Assembly: GCA_031761405.1 (NCBI GenBank)
Contig: JASEVX010000005.1
Location: 5,911,724 to 5,975,723, forward strand
DNA from: Serripes groenlandicus
Lineage: Eukaryota > Mollusca > Bivalvia > Cardiida > Cardiidae
Length of the DNA stretch: 64,000 nt
Direction: 5' to 3'
Below the pieces are notes generated by a model. The model saw nothing but the letters and a program-made list of their open reading frames with translations, had not been told where the DNA came from and searched no databases. This document shows positions 21,494-31,894 of the stretch, piece by piece. The position numbers and the translations under genes were made by a program. Numbering within the stretch: position 1 is the stretch's first letter; every line of letters begins with the position of its first letter.

Positions 21494-23711
21494 AGCTCGA
21501 CTTTTGAAAAAACGAGAGCTATTGTCATGACACTGGCGTCGTCTTCGGCGGCGGCGTGGTCGTCCGGTTAAGGTTTTTAGATCACCTAGAGCCGAAGGCT
21601 CAAGGTGAGCTATTCTGATCACTTTTTGTCCGTCGTCCGTCGTCCGTCGTCCGTCCGTCCGTCCGTCCGTCCGGCGTTAACTTTTAGCTTTAAACATCAT
21701 CTCCTCCTGAACCGCAAGACTAATTTCCACCAAACATCACAGGAATGTTCCTTTGGTGGTCCTCTTTCAAATTTGTTCAAAGATTTAAATTCCATTGAGA
21801 ACTTTGGTTGCTGCGGCATCAGAAAGGGGACAAAATGTCCAAACTTTAAAAATCTTCTCCTCCGTATCTGCATGTCAGATTCAAATATAATTTGGTAGAA
21901 ATGTTCCTTGGGTGACCCTCTATAAAAATTGTTCAAGCCATACTGATTGGTCGAAAAACATGGCAGTCAGGCGGCATCAGAAAAGGGGCAAAATGACAAA
22001 ATTTGAAAATTCCATTATTATGAAAGTGTTTGTCTGATTTTAAGAAAATATAATACGAATCTTACTTTAATGATCCTCTATTTAATTTGTTAAAGCCGTT
22101 TTGATTGGTTACACAGTCATAGCAAACAGGCGTCATCACAAAAGGGGTAAATTGAACTTTTAGCTACAAATGACAACCAACTCCTACCATTCCAATAGAC
22201 CAATTTCCACAAAACATCACAGGAATGTTCCTTTGGTGGTCCTCTTTCAAATTTGTTCAAAGATTTAAATTCCATTGAGAACTTTGGTTGCTGCGGCATC
22301 AGAAAGGGGACAAAATGTCCAAACTTTAAAAATCTTCTCCTCCGAATCTGCCTGTCAGATTCAAATATAATTTGGTAGAAATGTTCCTTGGGTGACCCTC
22401 TATAAAAATTGTTCAAGCCATACTGATTGGTCGAAAAACATGGCAGTCAGGCGGCATCAGAAAAGGGGCAAAATTACAAAATTTGAAAATTCCATTTTTA
22501 TGAAAGTGTTTGGTCTGATTTTAAGAAAATATAATACGAATCTTACTGTAATGATCCTCTATTTAATTTGTTTAAACCGTTTTGATTGATTACACAATCA
22601 TATTAACCAGGCGTCATCACAAAAGGGGTAAATTGAACTTTTAGCTACAAATGACAACCAACTCCTACCATTCCAATAGACCAATTTCCACAAAACATCA
22701 CAGGAATGTTCCTTTGGTGGTCCTCTTTCAAATTTGTTCAAAGATTTAAATTCCATTGAGAACTTTGGTTGCTGCGGCATCAGAAAGGGGACAAAATGTC
22801 CAAACTTTAAAAATCTTCTCCTCCGAATCTGCCTGTCAGATTCAAATATAATTTGGTAGAAATGTTCCTTGGGTGAGCCTCTATAAAAATTGTTCAAGCC
22901 ATACTGATTGGTCGAAAAACATGGCAGTCAGGCGGCATCAGAAAAGGGGCAAAATGACAAAATTTGAAAATTCCATTTTTATGAAAGTGTTTGTCTGATT
23001 TTAAGAAAATATAATACGAATCTTACTGTAATGATCCTCTATTTAATTTGTTTAAACCGTTTTGATTGGTTACACAATCAAGGCGTCATCACAAAAGGGG
23101 TAAATTGAACTTTTAGCTACAAATGACAACCAACTCCTACCATTTCAATAGACCAATTTCCACAAAACATCACAGGAATGTTCCTTTGGTGGTCCTCTTT
23201 CAAAATTGTTCAAAGATTTAATTCCATTGAGAACTTAGGTTGCTGCGGCATCAGAAAGTGAGAAAAATACCTAAATTTTAAAATCCTTTTCCTCCATAAT
23301 CTGCTTGTGCGATTGCAAGATAATTTGGTAGAAATGTTCCTTAAGTGACACTCTAAATAAACTGTTGAAGCCATATTGATTTCGTTGAAAAACAGGGCAG
23401 CAAGGCGGCATCAGGAAAGGTGCAAAATGACAAAAACTTTATAATTCCATTCTTATTAAAGTTCTTGTTAGATTTCAAGATATAAATGGCCTTTACTGAT
23501 AAGCTGTTTCTTGAGAACTGTCCACTCCTTGCAGTTTCATTTGCAATCCTTGATCAAATTTTTCCAGATATTTGCAGTTAAATATTTGCTACTAATTTAC
23601 TATCAATTAGGTGATCGATTTAGGGCCATCTTGGCCCTCTTGTTTGTTCAGCTCGGCTTTTTTTCTGTTTTCTATCAGTCGAGCGTCTGTGCCGTACGCA
23701 GTGCTCTTGTT
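21494..23711 (+). mobile_element. HINE-like element interrupted by another HINE
   Basis: Same sequence as 920-1053 (AGCTCGACTTTTG...GTCCGGTTAAGG, then GTTCAGCTCGGC...GTGCTCTTGTT), split at the T-run by 2.07 kb of a second element. Confidence 0.75.
21579..23644 (+). mobile_element. HINE-like element, inner, with ~480-bp repeats
   Basis: Starts AGATCACCTAGAGCCGAAGGCTC...GGTGAGCT and ends AGGGCCATCTTGGCCCT plus CTTGTT. The boundaries are fixed by the uninterrupted host at 981-991: TTTTT on the left, TGTTCAG on the right. It contains (GTCC)n at 21628-21674 and about four ~480-bp units (marker CACAGGAATGTTCCTTTGG at ~21740, 22219, 22700, 23173). Confidence 0.85.
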
Positions 23712-23714
23712 TAA

Positions 23715-23871
23715 CTCTTTCCCTCATATAGAGATGCTTTATGATGCCTCTGCAGCAGACGACTTTTGAAATCATAGTGGCGAAAGGACTATCATTGAAA
23801 GAGATTTTCTATATTTAGGCCTTGATAATTTTAAAGTGGTCTGCTGCAGATTTATTGTATGTGGGGACGAG
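23715..23871. mobile_element. Short TTAA MITE (157 bp)
   Basis: TTAA at 23711-23714 and 23872-23875. Ends CTCTTTCCCTCATATAG and TATGTGGGGACGAG, with GCAGCAGACGAC/GTCTGCTGCAG inside. The central hairpin is deleted. Its TTAA overlaps the end of the HINE before it. Confidence 0.78.
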
Positions 23872-24042
23872 TTAAAAGCCCACCTTTCTTTCAAAAATAT
23901 TGAGGAAAAAGTAGGAACATCTGGATAAGTGAATGTACAATTTTTTATAAAAGTTAAAAACATTGTGGGAAAATGGAAAATATGCTATTTTTTTGTCTGA
24001 ATCAGAAAAGGTATTAAATTAATTTGTTATTTTTTTTTACAG

Positions 24043-24263
24043 AATTACTTGATCTCCAACCCCTACCAGTAACAGCCCTTATGGACCCCCAGTTGGAGAC
24101 TCTGTACAAGTTTACCCATTTCAACCCGATTCAGACCCAGTTGTTCCACGTCCTTTATCACACAGATCATAATGTGTTGTTAGGGGCTCCCACAGGGTCA
24201 GGGAAAACCATTGCTGCAGAACTGGCTATCTTCCGTGTGTTTCGGGAATCTCCTCACAATAAG
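24043..24263 (+). CDS. ASCC3: ASCC3 exon (l): RecA1 of cassette 2, Q-like motif and Walker A
   Basis: Two bases completing E, then 73 codons: [30 protein letters not shown] and [29 protein letters not shown] is motif I. Its lysine corresponds to the catalytic lysine of the second, active cassette in human ASCC3 (about residue 1354). Acceptor TTTTTTTTACAG, donor AAG|GTGACT. Confidence 0.97.
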
Positions 24264-24343
24264 GTGACTCTGGGTTTTTGTGTTTGCCGACCTGTAACGT
24301 GGGGAAATATTGGGGATAACTTCTCCATTGTCTGTCTTTTGGA

Positions 24344-24603
24344 GACCTGGCCGGGTAGCTCAATTGGTAGTGTATCTGACTCGTGATCTGGAGGTCACGG
24401 GTTCGATACCCGGTTGCGGCGACATTCTTTCGGGCGATGTTTTCCATTGCCTCTCACCTCTGATCTATGTGAGAAAGCAGTCAGTGGCTTCGAAAGAATG
24501 TTGTGTAAGTACTGGTGTGGGACAGCCAGGAAAACATGGGTAGGTGCACTGACCGCCGTGATATGACCAAAGCTGTTGAAAGCGGCGTTAAACTCCAAAC
24601 AAA
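24344..24603 (+). mobile_element. tRNA-headed SINE with 12-bp target duplication
   Basis: The head resembles a tRNA (TAGCTCAATTGGTAG A-box, GGTTCGATACC B-box), followed by a ~190-bp body ending GGCGTTAAACTCC. Flanks carry the identical CTGTCTTTTGGA at 24332-24343 and 24604-24615, a target-site duplication typical of LINE-driven insertion. Acceptor stem mismatches exclude a tRNA gene. Confidence 0.88.
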
Positions 24604-24639
24604 CTGTCTTTTGGAACATTAGATACACCATTCTGTTAA

Positions 24640-24860
24640 TCCTTTCCCACTAACAGACGTATTTCCACGCCTCTGCAGCAGACAACTTTTGAAAACATTG
24701 TAGCCAAAGGCGGAATTGCTCATCATGAGCAATTTCTCCTTTTGGCACAATGCTTTCAATTTTACTCAATTTCTTTGCTTACGATGATAGAGATTGTTGG
24801 TGTATTTACCAAAATGGTATAAAAGTAGTCTTCTTCAGATTTGTTGTTTATTGGAAAGGG
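24640..24860. mobile_element. TTAA palindromic MITE, diverged
   Basis: TTAA at 24636-24639 and 24861-24864, with ends TCCTTTCCCACTAACAGACG and TTGGAAAGGG. The hairpin GGAATTGCTCatcatGAGCAATTTC is preserved. Confidence 0.85.
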
Positions 24861-24974
24861 TTAACTTAGACTTGCAACAATAACAAAATGATAACCCCTG
24901 TCTTAAACCCAGGTTGGCAAACGGTATGCCTTTTTTCAGTAGTGGATAATGATTAAAGGAATTGTAGCCCAACA

Positions 24975-25435
24975 GTTTTCACCCTCTATGTAATGCCAAA
25001 AAAAGGACGCTATAAGATCATATTTTATTTTATGTGGCTGAATTGCCATGGTTTTACCCTCTATGTAATGCCTAAACAAGGATGCTATATGATCATATTT
25101 TGTTTTATGTGGCTGAATTGCCATGGTTTTACCCTCTATGTAATGCCTAAACAAGGATGCTATATGATCATATTTTGTTTTATGTGGCTGAATTGCCATG
25201 GTTTTACCCTCTATGTAATGCCTAAACAAGGATGCTATATGATCATATTTTGTTTTATGTGGCTGAATTGCCATGGTTTTACCCTCTATGTAATGCCTAA
25301 ACAAGGATGCTATATGATCATATTTTGTTTTATGTGGCTGAATTGCCATGGTTTTACCCTCTATGTAATTCCTAAACAATGATGCTTTATGATCATATTT
25401 TGTTTTATGTGGCTCAATTTCCATGGTTTTACAAT
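24975..25435 (+). repeat. 75-bp minisatellite, ~6 copies
   Basis: ACCCTCTATGTAATGCC recurs every 75 bp from ~24981 to ~25356; the inner copies are identical. Because 75 is divisible by three, long open frames appear on both strands (24993-25382 plus, 24936-25424 minus). These are a by-product, not evidence of coding. Confidence 0.93.
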
Positions 25436-25446
25436 TTATAGATTCT

Positions 25447-26152
25447 TAACCCCCGTTTCCAACATTTCTGACACCTCTGCAGCAGACGACTTTTGGAAAA
25501 AATGATGAGCAATTTCTCCTTTTGCCACAATATTTTCCACTTTATTAGCTCACCTAAGCACGAAGTGCAAGGTGAGCTTTTGTGATCACTCACCGTCCGT
25601 CCGGCGGCGTCATTGTCCTGCGTCATCTGTAAGTCTGTCTGTACGTCCATCTGTTAACAATTTCCTACAAATGACTTCTCCTTATAAACCAATGGACTGA
25701 TTTCAAAATAACTTCACAGGAATTTGGCACAATTGTTCCTTGGGTGACCCTCTACCAAGATTGTTGAAATTATTTTGATCTGATGAAAAACATGGCCGCC
25801 AGGGGGTGGGCCTTATTTTCCTTATTTGTAATATAGTGAAAACTTAAACAAATCTTCTTGTACTAAATCACCGGCCCGATTTGAAAATAATTTGGCACAA
25901 ATGTTCCTTGTGTGACACTTTGCCTAGGTTGTTCAATTTATTCTGATCCGTTGAAAAACAAAGCCACCAGGGGGGGTTGCTTGTTTTCCTTATATGTATA
26001 GAGTAAAAACTTTGAAAACTATTGAAGTTCTTTTAAATCAGGTGAGCGATATAGGGCCATCATGGCCCTCTTGTTCCATTATTGTTTTGGTATTGTTACC
26101 TAGATGTTTTCAAAGTACTCTGCTGCAGATTATGCGTGTGTGGAAAAGGATT
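25447..26152. mobile_element. TTAA MITE split by a HINE
   Basis: Left part CCCCCGTTTCC...GCAGCAGACGACTTTTGG and half hairpin up to TTTTCCACTTTA. After the inserted element the right part continues with GATGTTTTCAAAGTACTCTGCTGC and GTGGAAAAGGATTAAA. Confidence 0.75.
25547..26075 (+). mobile_element. HINE-like element (529 bp)
   Basis: Head AGCTCACCTAAGCACGAAGTGC...GGTGAGCT, two to three body units with TTGGCACAA-TGTTCCTTG, and end hairpin AGGGCCATCATGGCCCT plus CTTGTT. Inserted in the MITE described at 25447-26152. Confidence 0.78.
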
Positions 26153-26403
26153 AAAATAGTTTAAGAACCAATTTACCACTCTATCGTCAGTTTTGCACAG
26201 TTTGTTAACTCTTTCTTACATAAAGCAAAACTGCATCCAAATAAGAGAATATATAAATTAAATTTTAATTATTGAATAAAGTTGAAAACATTATTTATTT
26301 TGGCAACTGTCGTCTACTGCAGATGCATCAAAAAGGGTCTGCAAGTTGGAAACGGCAAACATTAAAGTTAATCTTTAAAATACCTTTGTATTATTATTTA
26401 TAG

Positions 26404-26489
26404 GCTGTCTATATAGCACCACTAAAGGCTCTTGTCAGGGAAAGAATGGAGGATTGGAAAGTCAGAATTGAACAAAAACTGGGAAAAAA
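26404..26489 (+). CDS. ASCC3: ASCC3 exon (m): motif Ia, cassette 2
   Basis: 28 codons plus two bases, encoding AVYIAPLKALVRERMEDWK and RIEQKLGKK. APLKALVRER is motif Ia. The donor is AAAAA|GTAAGT, and the last lysine codon is completed by the first base of the next exon. Confidence 0.97.
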
Positions 26490-26572
26490 GTAAGTTTTGC
26501 TATCTCTAAATATCTCAAGATGATTAATCATTTACTTATTTTGCGAATTAGACATACAGTAGCTTTATTTTT

Positions 26573-27324
26573 AGCTCACCAGAGCGCGAAGTGCTGAAGG
26601 TGAGTTTTGTGAACGCCTTTTGTCCGTCGTCCGTCGTCAACATTTGCTTGTTTTTAAAACACTCTAGAGGCAACATTTTGCATCCAATCTTCATGAAAGT
26701 TTATCAGAACATATATCTCCATCAAATCTAGGCCAAAATCTGGGTCATATCGGGTCAAAAAGTAGGCCAAATTTAATGAAAATCTTGTTAACCCTGTTGA
26801 AGGGCGTCTTAGTGATATCTAGGCCAAGTTCAAATATAGGTCATGTCGGGTCAAAAACTAGGTCACTAGGCTAAATTGAAGGAAAATCTTGTTAACAATC
26901 TGGAAGCCGCATTTTAAACTTGAGCATGTTGAAACTTTGCCGGAATGTTTGAATTAGTGACATGTAGGCTAAGTTCGAATGTAGGTCATGTCGGGTCAAA
27001 AACTAGGTCACTTGGCCAAATTTAAAGAAAATCTAGTTAACACTCTGGAAGCCATATTTTTGGTTGAGCATGTTAAAACTTTGTCAGAATATTTGTCTTG
27101 ATGATATCTAGGCTAACTTCGAATATGGGTTTGGTCAGATCAAAAACTAGAGCACTAGGCTATACCGTAGAACAATCTTGTTAACACTATAGAGGTCACA
27201 TTGTTGACTTGAGCAGCTTAAAATTTTGTCAGAAAGTTTGTCTTGATGATATTGCCATTAGCACTGAAAGAGTTGAGTCTTAAATAGCCCATTCTCAGGT
27301 GAGCAATTCCAGGGCCCTCTAGTT
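26573..27324 (+). mobile_element. HINE-like element, diverged
   Basis: Head AGCTCACCAGAGCGCGAAGTGC...GGTGAGTT, body repeats with AGGTCACTAGGC and AATCTTGTTAACA, and end GGTGAGCAATTCCAGGGCCCTCTAGTT with a shortened terminal hairpin. Confidence 0.65.
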
Positions 27325-27498
27325 TGATTGTTTAATTGACTTCAAATTTCTACAAACATTTTGACTTTGTCTTTTACACTTGCATTGATGGTCAAAACAT
27401 GGAAGGCATGCAAATGTTATTTTAAGGCTTAACTTGTATATTCTCCTGTGAGACAGCTCTAACACTCTTATATCAGGGAATGGTTCAATTTTCTTTAA

Positions 27499-27718
27499 CC
27501 CTTTCCCACATGCAACAAATCTGCAGCAGACGACTTTGAAAACATCTTTTCAAAAATGTGAAAAATCTCCATTAATGACAGTTAAATTATTGAATAGAGT
27601 TGAATACATTGTGGCAAATGGTGAAATTGCTCATCAAGAGCATTTTCACCTTTGCCACAATGTTTTCAAAAGTCATCTGTTGCAGAGGTGTCAGAAAGCG
27701 TCTATATGAGAGAAAGGG
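27499..27718. mobile_element. TTAA palindromic MITE, 'acaaat' type
   Basis: TTAA at 27495-27498. CCCTTTCCCACATGCAACAAATCTGCAGC lies on the left and TATGAGAGAAAGGGTT on the right. Hairpin CATTGTGGCAAATGGTGAAATTGC pairs with its complement. Confidence 0.82.
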
Positions 27719-27918
27719 TTACTTGGTTAATATTTAATTACAATGTAAAGCAGCAATCCCTGATTAAAGATAAGTGCTTTAAATTCCATACTTTTAAAAT
27801 TATTTAGTAATTTGGACAGAAAAAAGCATTGCTCCTTTGGTTGAAAACTGTTAAGTAATGGAATTGGTTGAAGCTAGAATCAAAGGTAAAAGGAAAAATT
27901 GTTTTTTTGTTTTTGCAG

Positions 27919-28085
27919 AGTTGTGGAGTTGACAGGTGACGTAACGCCTGATATGCGTGCAATCGCCAAGGCAGACTTAATTATAACTACACCAGAGAAA
28001 TGGGATGGTGTTTCACGTAGTTGGCAAACAAGGAATTATGTGAAAGCTGTGTCATTGATTGTGATAGATGAGATTCACCTTCTAG
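27919..28085 (+). CDS. ASCC3: ASCC3 exon (n): motifs Ib-II (DEIH), cassette 2
   Basis: One base completing lysine, then 55 codons plus one base: [35 protein letters not shown] and [14 protein letters not shown] is motif II (Walker B), coordinating Mg-ATP, and TTPEKWD is the TPEK motif. Consensus donor GTAAGT. Confidence 0.98.
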
Positions 28086-28113
28086 GTAAGTATCAATGAC
28101 CAAGCTCCTTCAA

Positions 28114-28360
28114 ATATGAGCCGCTCCATGATAAAACCAACATTGTGGACTCGGGGTAAACAATCAACCCAGAGCAGCCTAAGCATACTGCCCAGGCTAA
28201 CCCGGACAGACACTTTTTCGCTGTGGATTTTCTGTTTCCGACCTCTATCCCCCTGAGATGGAATGTGTCTGCCCGGATAAGCATGAGCGGACTGTGCAGA
28301 TCTGGGTCGATACATTACGCATAGTCCATAATGTTGGTTTTCTCGTGGAACTGCTCATAT
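28114..28360. mobile_element. mariner-like MITE, copy 2 (247 bp)
   Basis: Ends ATATGAGCCGCTCCATGATAAAACC / GGTTTTCTCGTGGAACTGCTCATAT. About 70-75% similar to copy 1 at 4231-4490. It begins 28 bp downstream of an exon donor. Confidence 0.8.
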
Positions 28361-28523
28361 AATAATGTAAATGAGTTGAAGACACTGTGGTAAAAGGAAA
28401 AATTCCTCATTTTGAGCACTTTACTCTTGTCACAATGTTTTCAAATGCCGTCTGCTGCAGAAACGTCAAAATGCACCTGTGTGTTGGAAAGGGTGAAACT
28501 GCTCTGTATACGCTTGTCATTAA

Positions 28524-28723
28524 CCCTTTCCCTCATACGACAATTCAACAGCAGACGACTTTGAACATCTCTATAATTGAATGGATAACCTATGAACAAA
28601 AGTGCAAAACATTGTGGCAAAAGGAGAAATTGCACGTTTTGTGCAATTTCTTCTTTTGTCACTATGTTTTCAAAAAGCCGTCTGCTGCAGAGGCTTCAGA
28701 AAGCGTCTATATGAGGGAAAGGG
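28524..28723. mobile_element. TTAA palindromic MITE (200 bp), reverse orientation
   Basis: TTAA at 28520-28523 and 28724-28727. It begins CCCTTTCCCTCATACGACAATTC and ends AAGCGTCTATATGAGGGAAAGGG, i.e. flipped relative to 5272. About 20 bp are deleted between the left arm and the hairpin. Confidence 0.9.
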
Positions 28724-28902
28724 TTAAAGAATACAATAATGGCACATTTGCTGCAGGTGACATTTTGTGTTTCCTGCCTTGTTAGGTTTCCACTTGGGGG
28801 ATAACCTTTCTGTCATCTCTTTGTTTAGTGCATTTGACATCTATAAAAACTAACGTTATGCTTAATAAGCTTCAAATTAATCAATATATTTAAACACAAT
28901 TT

Positions 28903-29721
28903 TTGATATCTTATTATTGGGACCTTGTATATCAAGTCCCATAACTCTGGAATGGATTTTGACTGAATTGGGCCCCTTTTTGGACTTAGAATTTTGGTCA
29001 AACCTTTGCGTGCAAGGCCTTTTCTCAGACACTGTATAAACTGTTGCTTTCAAACTTCACACACTTATTAAGGGTCATTATATGACCCTGTATGTCAAGT
29101 CCCATAACTCTGGAATTGATTTTTACCGAATTATGCCCCTCTTTGGACTTTTGGTCAAACCTTTGCGTGCAAGGCCTTTTCTCAGACACTGAGTATGCTG
29201 TTGCTTTGAAACTTCACACATTTATTCAGGGTCATTAGATGACCTTGTATGTCAAGTCCCATAACTCTGGAATGGATTTTGACTTAAACCTTTGTGTGCA
29301 AGGCCTTTTCTCAAACACTGTGTAAGCTGTTGCTTTGAAACTTCACACACTTATTTAGGGTCATTATGTGACCCTGTATGTCAAGTCCCATAACTCTGGA
29401 ATGGATTTTGACTGAATTGTATCCCTTTTTGGACTTAGAATTTTGGTCAAACCTTTGCGTGCAAGGACTTTTCTCAGACACTGTATAAGCTGTTGCTTTG
29501 AAACTTCACACACTTATTCAGAGTCATTAGATGACCTTGTATGTCAAGTCCCATAACTCTGGAATGGATTTTGACTGAATTGTGGTCAAACCTTTGCGTG
29601 CAAGGCTCTTGCAATAGGTGATACTGTGTGACTTTACCTAATGCTATAACTGTTCTGAAGTAGGCCCTTATAGACGATGGCCCTGATAAGCGAGCTATAT
29701 TGTCCTCCAACAACTCTTGTT
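28903..29721 (+). mobile_element. HINE-like element, 5'-truncated, ~160-bp repeats
   Basis: TCAAGTCCCATAACTCTGG recurs at ~28932, 29095, 29252, 29381 and 29544 (spacings 163, 157, 129, 163). The end is AACAACTCTTGTT. I see no clear 5' palindrome. Confidence 0.6.
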
Positions 29722-29732
29722 TGACTTAGTTT

Positions 29733-30302
29733 TTAGTTAATTTTAGTTTAAGTTTTGCATGCAAGGCTTTTTCTCACAAACCACAGATGTTTTTGCTTCG
29801 AAACTTTACCCACTTTTTGGACATCATCAAATAACTTTGCAGGATAAATCCCAAGACTCTATTTTAGATTTGGACACAATTATGCCCCTTTTTTTACTTA
29901 GAAATTCTGGTTAAAGTTTTGCGTGCAACTACAATAAGAGTCCATACCTTACCTCTTGTATGAATTAAGTACAAATTATGGCCCTTGAAAATGTGTTTAA
30001 GTTTTGTGATGGTACTTTCATGCAAGCATCTCAGTAACCACTCAGGGATTGATTTAAAACTTCAGTATAGTTTTTAAAGGTATCAAACCAACAGGTTAGG
30101 TAACTCCTGACTGAATTTATTATAAATAATTGCCCTTGTTGAAGTTAGAAATTTGGGTTATGGTTTTGCATGCAAGGACTTTTCTCACAAACAGCAGATG
30201 CTATTTAAACAAGACGTATCCAACTTGATTTATAGTACAACTGTTGACTATCGTATCAAATGGCCAAATAGTGGAGCATGCTGTCTTGCGACAGCTCTTG
30301 TT
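29733..30302 (+). mobile_element. HINE-like element, 5'-truncated
   Basis: Body phrases GTTTTGCATGCAAGGCTTTTTCTCAC are shared with the preceding element. It ends in hairpin GCTGTCTTGCGACAGC followed by TCTTGTT. Confidence 0.6.
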
Positions 30303-30473
30303 TAAGTTGTTAATAGAGAATCAAAACAGATTTCATGGAACAATGCCTTTGCAATGTTAACCCTTTCCAAAAAACAAGTCTTCTTCATCAGAAGACTTTG
30401 GAAAAGTCTAGCAAACATATGGAAAAACTTTATAAATGAAAGTGCAATTATAAAATATGGTTGAAAACATTGT

Positions 30474-30793
30474 AGAAATGTTCCTTGGATGACCCACTTT
30501 CAGATTCCTTCAAGCCATGTTGATTGGTCAAAAAACATGGCCGCCAGTAGGCAGGGCTATTTTGCATTATATGGCTATAGTGAAAACTTAAAAAATCTTC
30601 TCCTCCAAAAGTATCTGGCCGATTTTCAAATAATTTTGTAGAAATGTTCCTAGGGTGACCCTCTATCAGATTCCTTTGAGCCAAGTTGATTGGTCGGAAA
30701 CTATGGCTGCCAGGGGGCGAGGCTTATATAGCTAAAGTGAAAAAAAAATTAAAAATCAGGTGAGCGATTCAAGGGCCATCATGGCCCTCTTGT
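30474..30793 (+). mobile_element. HINE-like fragment fused to a MITE remnant
   Basis: Starts mid-unit (GTAGAAATGTTCCTTGGATGACC) directly after MITE-like GAAAACATT and ends GGTGAGCGATTCAAGGGCCATCATGGCCCTCTTGTT. Confidence 0.6.
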
Positions 30794-31177
30794 TTAAAAT
30801 TGTCTTCTGCACATTTAGGTAAAAGAATACGGAAAATATTTGAAAACATTGTAAGCAATGTCTCCTTCTGCTGCAGATATGTCAAAATGCATCTGCCTAC
30901 GAGAAAGAACCCTTTTGAATCTACAAACACATTTTGATGCATCTACAGCAGATAACTTTGGAAAAACAATGTTACCAAAGGAGAAATGGCTTTATTTCAT
31001 TTATAGAGATATGTGATATTTTTCTCTTTAAATGATGGTAAATTACTGAGAAAGTTGAAAACGTTGTGGCAAATGGTGAAATTGCTTATTTTGAGCAATT
31101 CTTCTTTTGTCACAATGTTTTCAAAAATCGTCTGCCGCAGAGGTGGGTAAGGATTAAAGTAAAACCTATATTTACAG

Positions 31178-31323
31178 GGAATGACAGAGGCCCTGTATTA
31201 GAGGTGATCGTCTCCAGGACTAATTTTATATCATCACATGTGTCCAAGAAAGTAAGAGTGGTTGGACTGTCTACAGCTTTAGCAAACGCTAGAGACCTGG
31301 CAGATTGGCTGGGGATTGGGCAG
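31178..31323 (+). CDS. ASCC3: ASCC3 exon (o): motif III region, cassette 2
   Basis: Two bases completing glycine, then 48 codons: [19 protein letters not shown] and [20 protein letters not shown], ending GQ. LSTAL is the motif III (SAT-like) position. Acceptor TTTACAG, donor CAG|GTATGT. Confidence 0.97.
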
Positions 31324-31397
31324 GTATGTTAACGCTTTCTCAGAGCTTTAGATGAGGGGCAATTTGCACGTTCTAAAATACTTATTTGACCCTTTAA

Positions 31398-31617
31398 CCC
31401 TTTCCCTCATATAAACGTTTTTTGACCCTTCTGCAGCAGACAGCTTTTTCAAAAAATAGTGACAAAAGAAGAAATTGCTCAAAACAAGCAATTTCTCCTT
31501 TTGCCACAATGTTTTCCACTTTTAGTCATAGGTAACCCCTTTCAATTATAGAGATTTTCTATTTTTTGAAAAAATATGTTCAAAGTCGTCTGCTGCAGAA
31601 TTGTTGTATGAGGGAAA
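31398..31617. mobile_element. TTAA palindromic MITE running into the assembly gap
   Basis: TTAA at 31394-31397 then CCCTTTCCCTCATATAAACG. It is complete up to TATGAGGGAAA, where the Ns begin. It lies 74 bp after the exon (o) donor. Confidence 0.88.
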
Positions 31618-31817
31618 NNNNNNNNNNNNNNNNNNNNNNNNNNNNNNNNNNNNNNNNNNNNNNNNNNNNNNNNNNNNNNNNNNNNNNNNNNNNNNNNNNN
31701 NNNNNNNNNNNNNNNNNNNNNNNNNNNNNNNNNNNNNNNNNNNNNNNNNNNNNNNNNNNNNNNNNNNNNNNNNNNNNNNNNNNNNNNNNNNNNNNNNNNN
31801 NNNNNNNNNNNNNNNNN
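31618..31817. other. Assembly gap of 200 N
   Basis: Exactly 200 N, a usual placeholder size, so the true length is unknown. The sequence on both sides is the right part of the same MITE plus the same 60-bp unique stretch (31330-31391 and 31898-31957). Confidence 0.99.
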
Positions 31818-31894
31818 AATTATAGAGATTTTCTATTTTTTGAAAAAATATGTTCAAAGTCGTCTGCTGCAGAATTGTTGTATGAGGGAAAGGG
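31818..31894. mobile_element. MITE right end after the gap
   Basis: Last ~77 bp of a TTAA MITE (AATTATAGAG...GAGGGAAAGGG) followed by TTAA at 31895-31898. It is nearly identical to the MITE sequence before the gap. Confidence 0.85.

Larger units (their letters stand above)
19106..24042 (+). other. Intron 11
   Basis: A 2-kb 37-bp minisatellite (19196-21180), a nest of two HINE-like elements (21494-23711), a short TTAA MITE (23715-23871) and MITE remnants to ~23985. Positions 21230-21480 show only MITE-like fragments. Confidence 0.9.
24264..26403 (+). other. Intron 12
   Basis: A SINE with 12-bp target duplication (24344-24603), a MITE (24640-24860), a 75-bp minisatellite (24975-25435), a MITE split by a HINE (25447-26152) and MITE remnants at 26205-26370. 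Confidence 0.9.
26490..27918 (+). other. Intron 13
   Basis: A HINE-like element (26573-27324) and a TTAA MITE (27499-27718). The rest (27330-27490, 27725-27900) shows nothing recognised. Confidence 0.9.
28086..31177 (+). other. Intron 14
   Basis: A mariner-like MITE 28 bp after the donor, TTAA MITEs (28524-28723 intact; ~28383-28490 and ~30905-31160 degraded) and three 5'-truncated HINE-like elements ending at 29721, 30302 and 30793. Confidence 0.9.

Noticed and set aside
21697..22897. Repeated ~80-100 codon minus-strand frames starting MNNFYRGSPKEHF
   Set aside because: They recur once per ~480-bp HINE repeat unit and show no domain; chance frames in a tandem repeat.
24350..24420. Possible tRNA gene (A- and B-box present)
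   Set aside because: The acceptor and anticodon stems mispair, a 190-bp body is fused 3', and a 12-bp target duplication surrounds the whole unit, so it is a SINE.
24936..25424. 162-codon minus-strand and 129-codon plus-strand frames with perfect internal repeats
   Set aside because: A 75-bp minisatellite unit divisible by three keeps both strands open; there is no splice context or known domain.
28441..28785. ~130-codon frame through the MITE at 28524
   Set aside because: It follows MITE and hairpin sequence, and equivalent frames appear in every full MITE copy.
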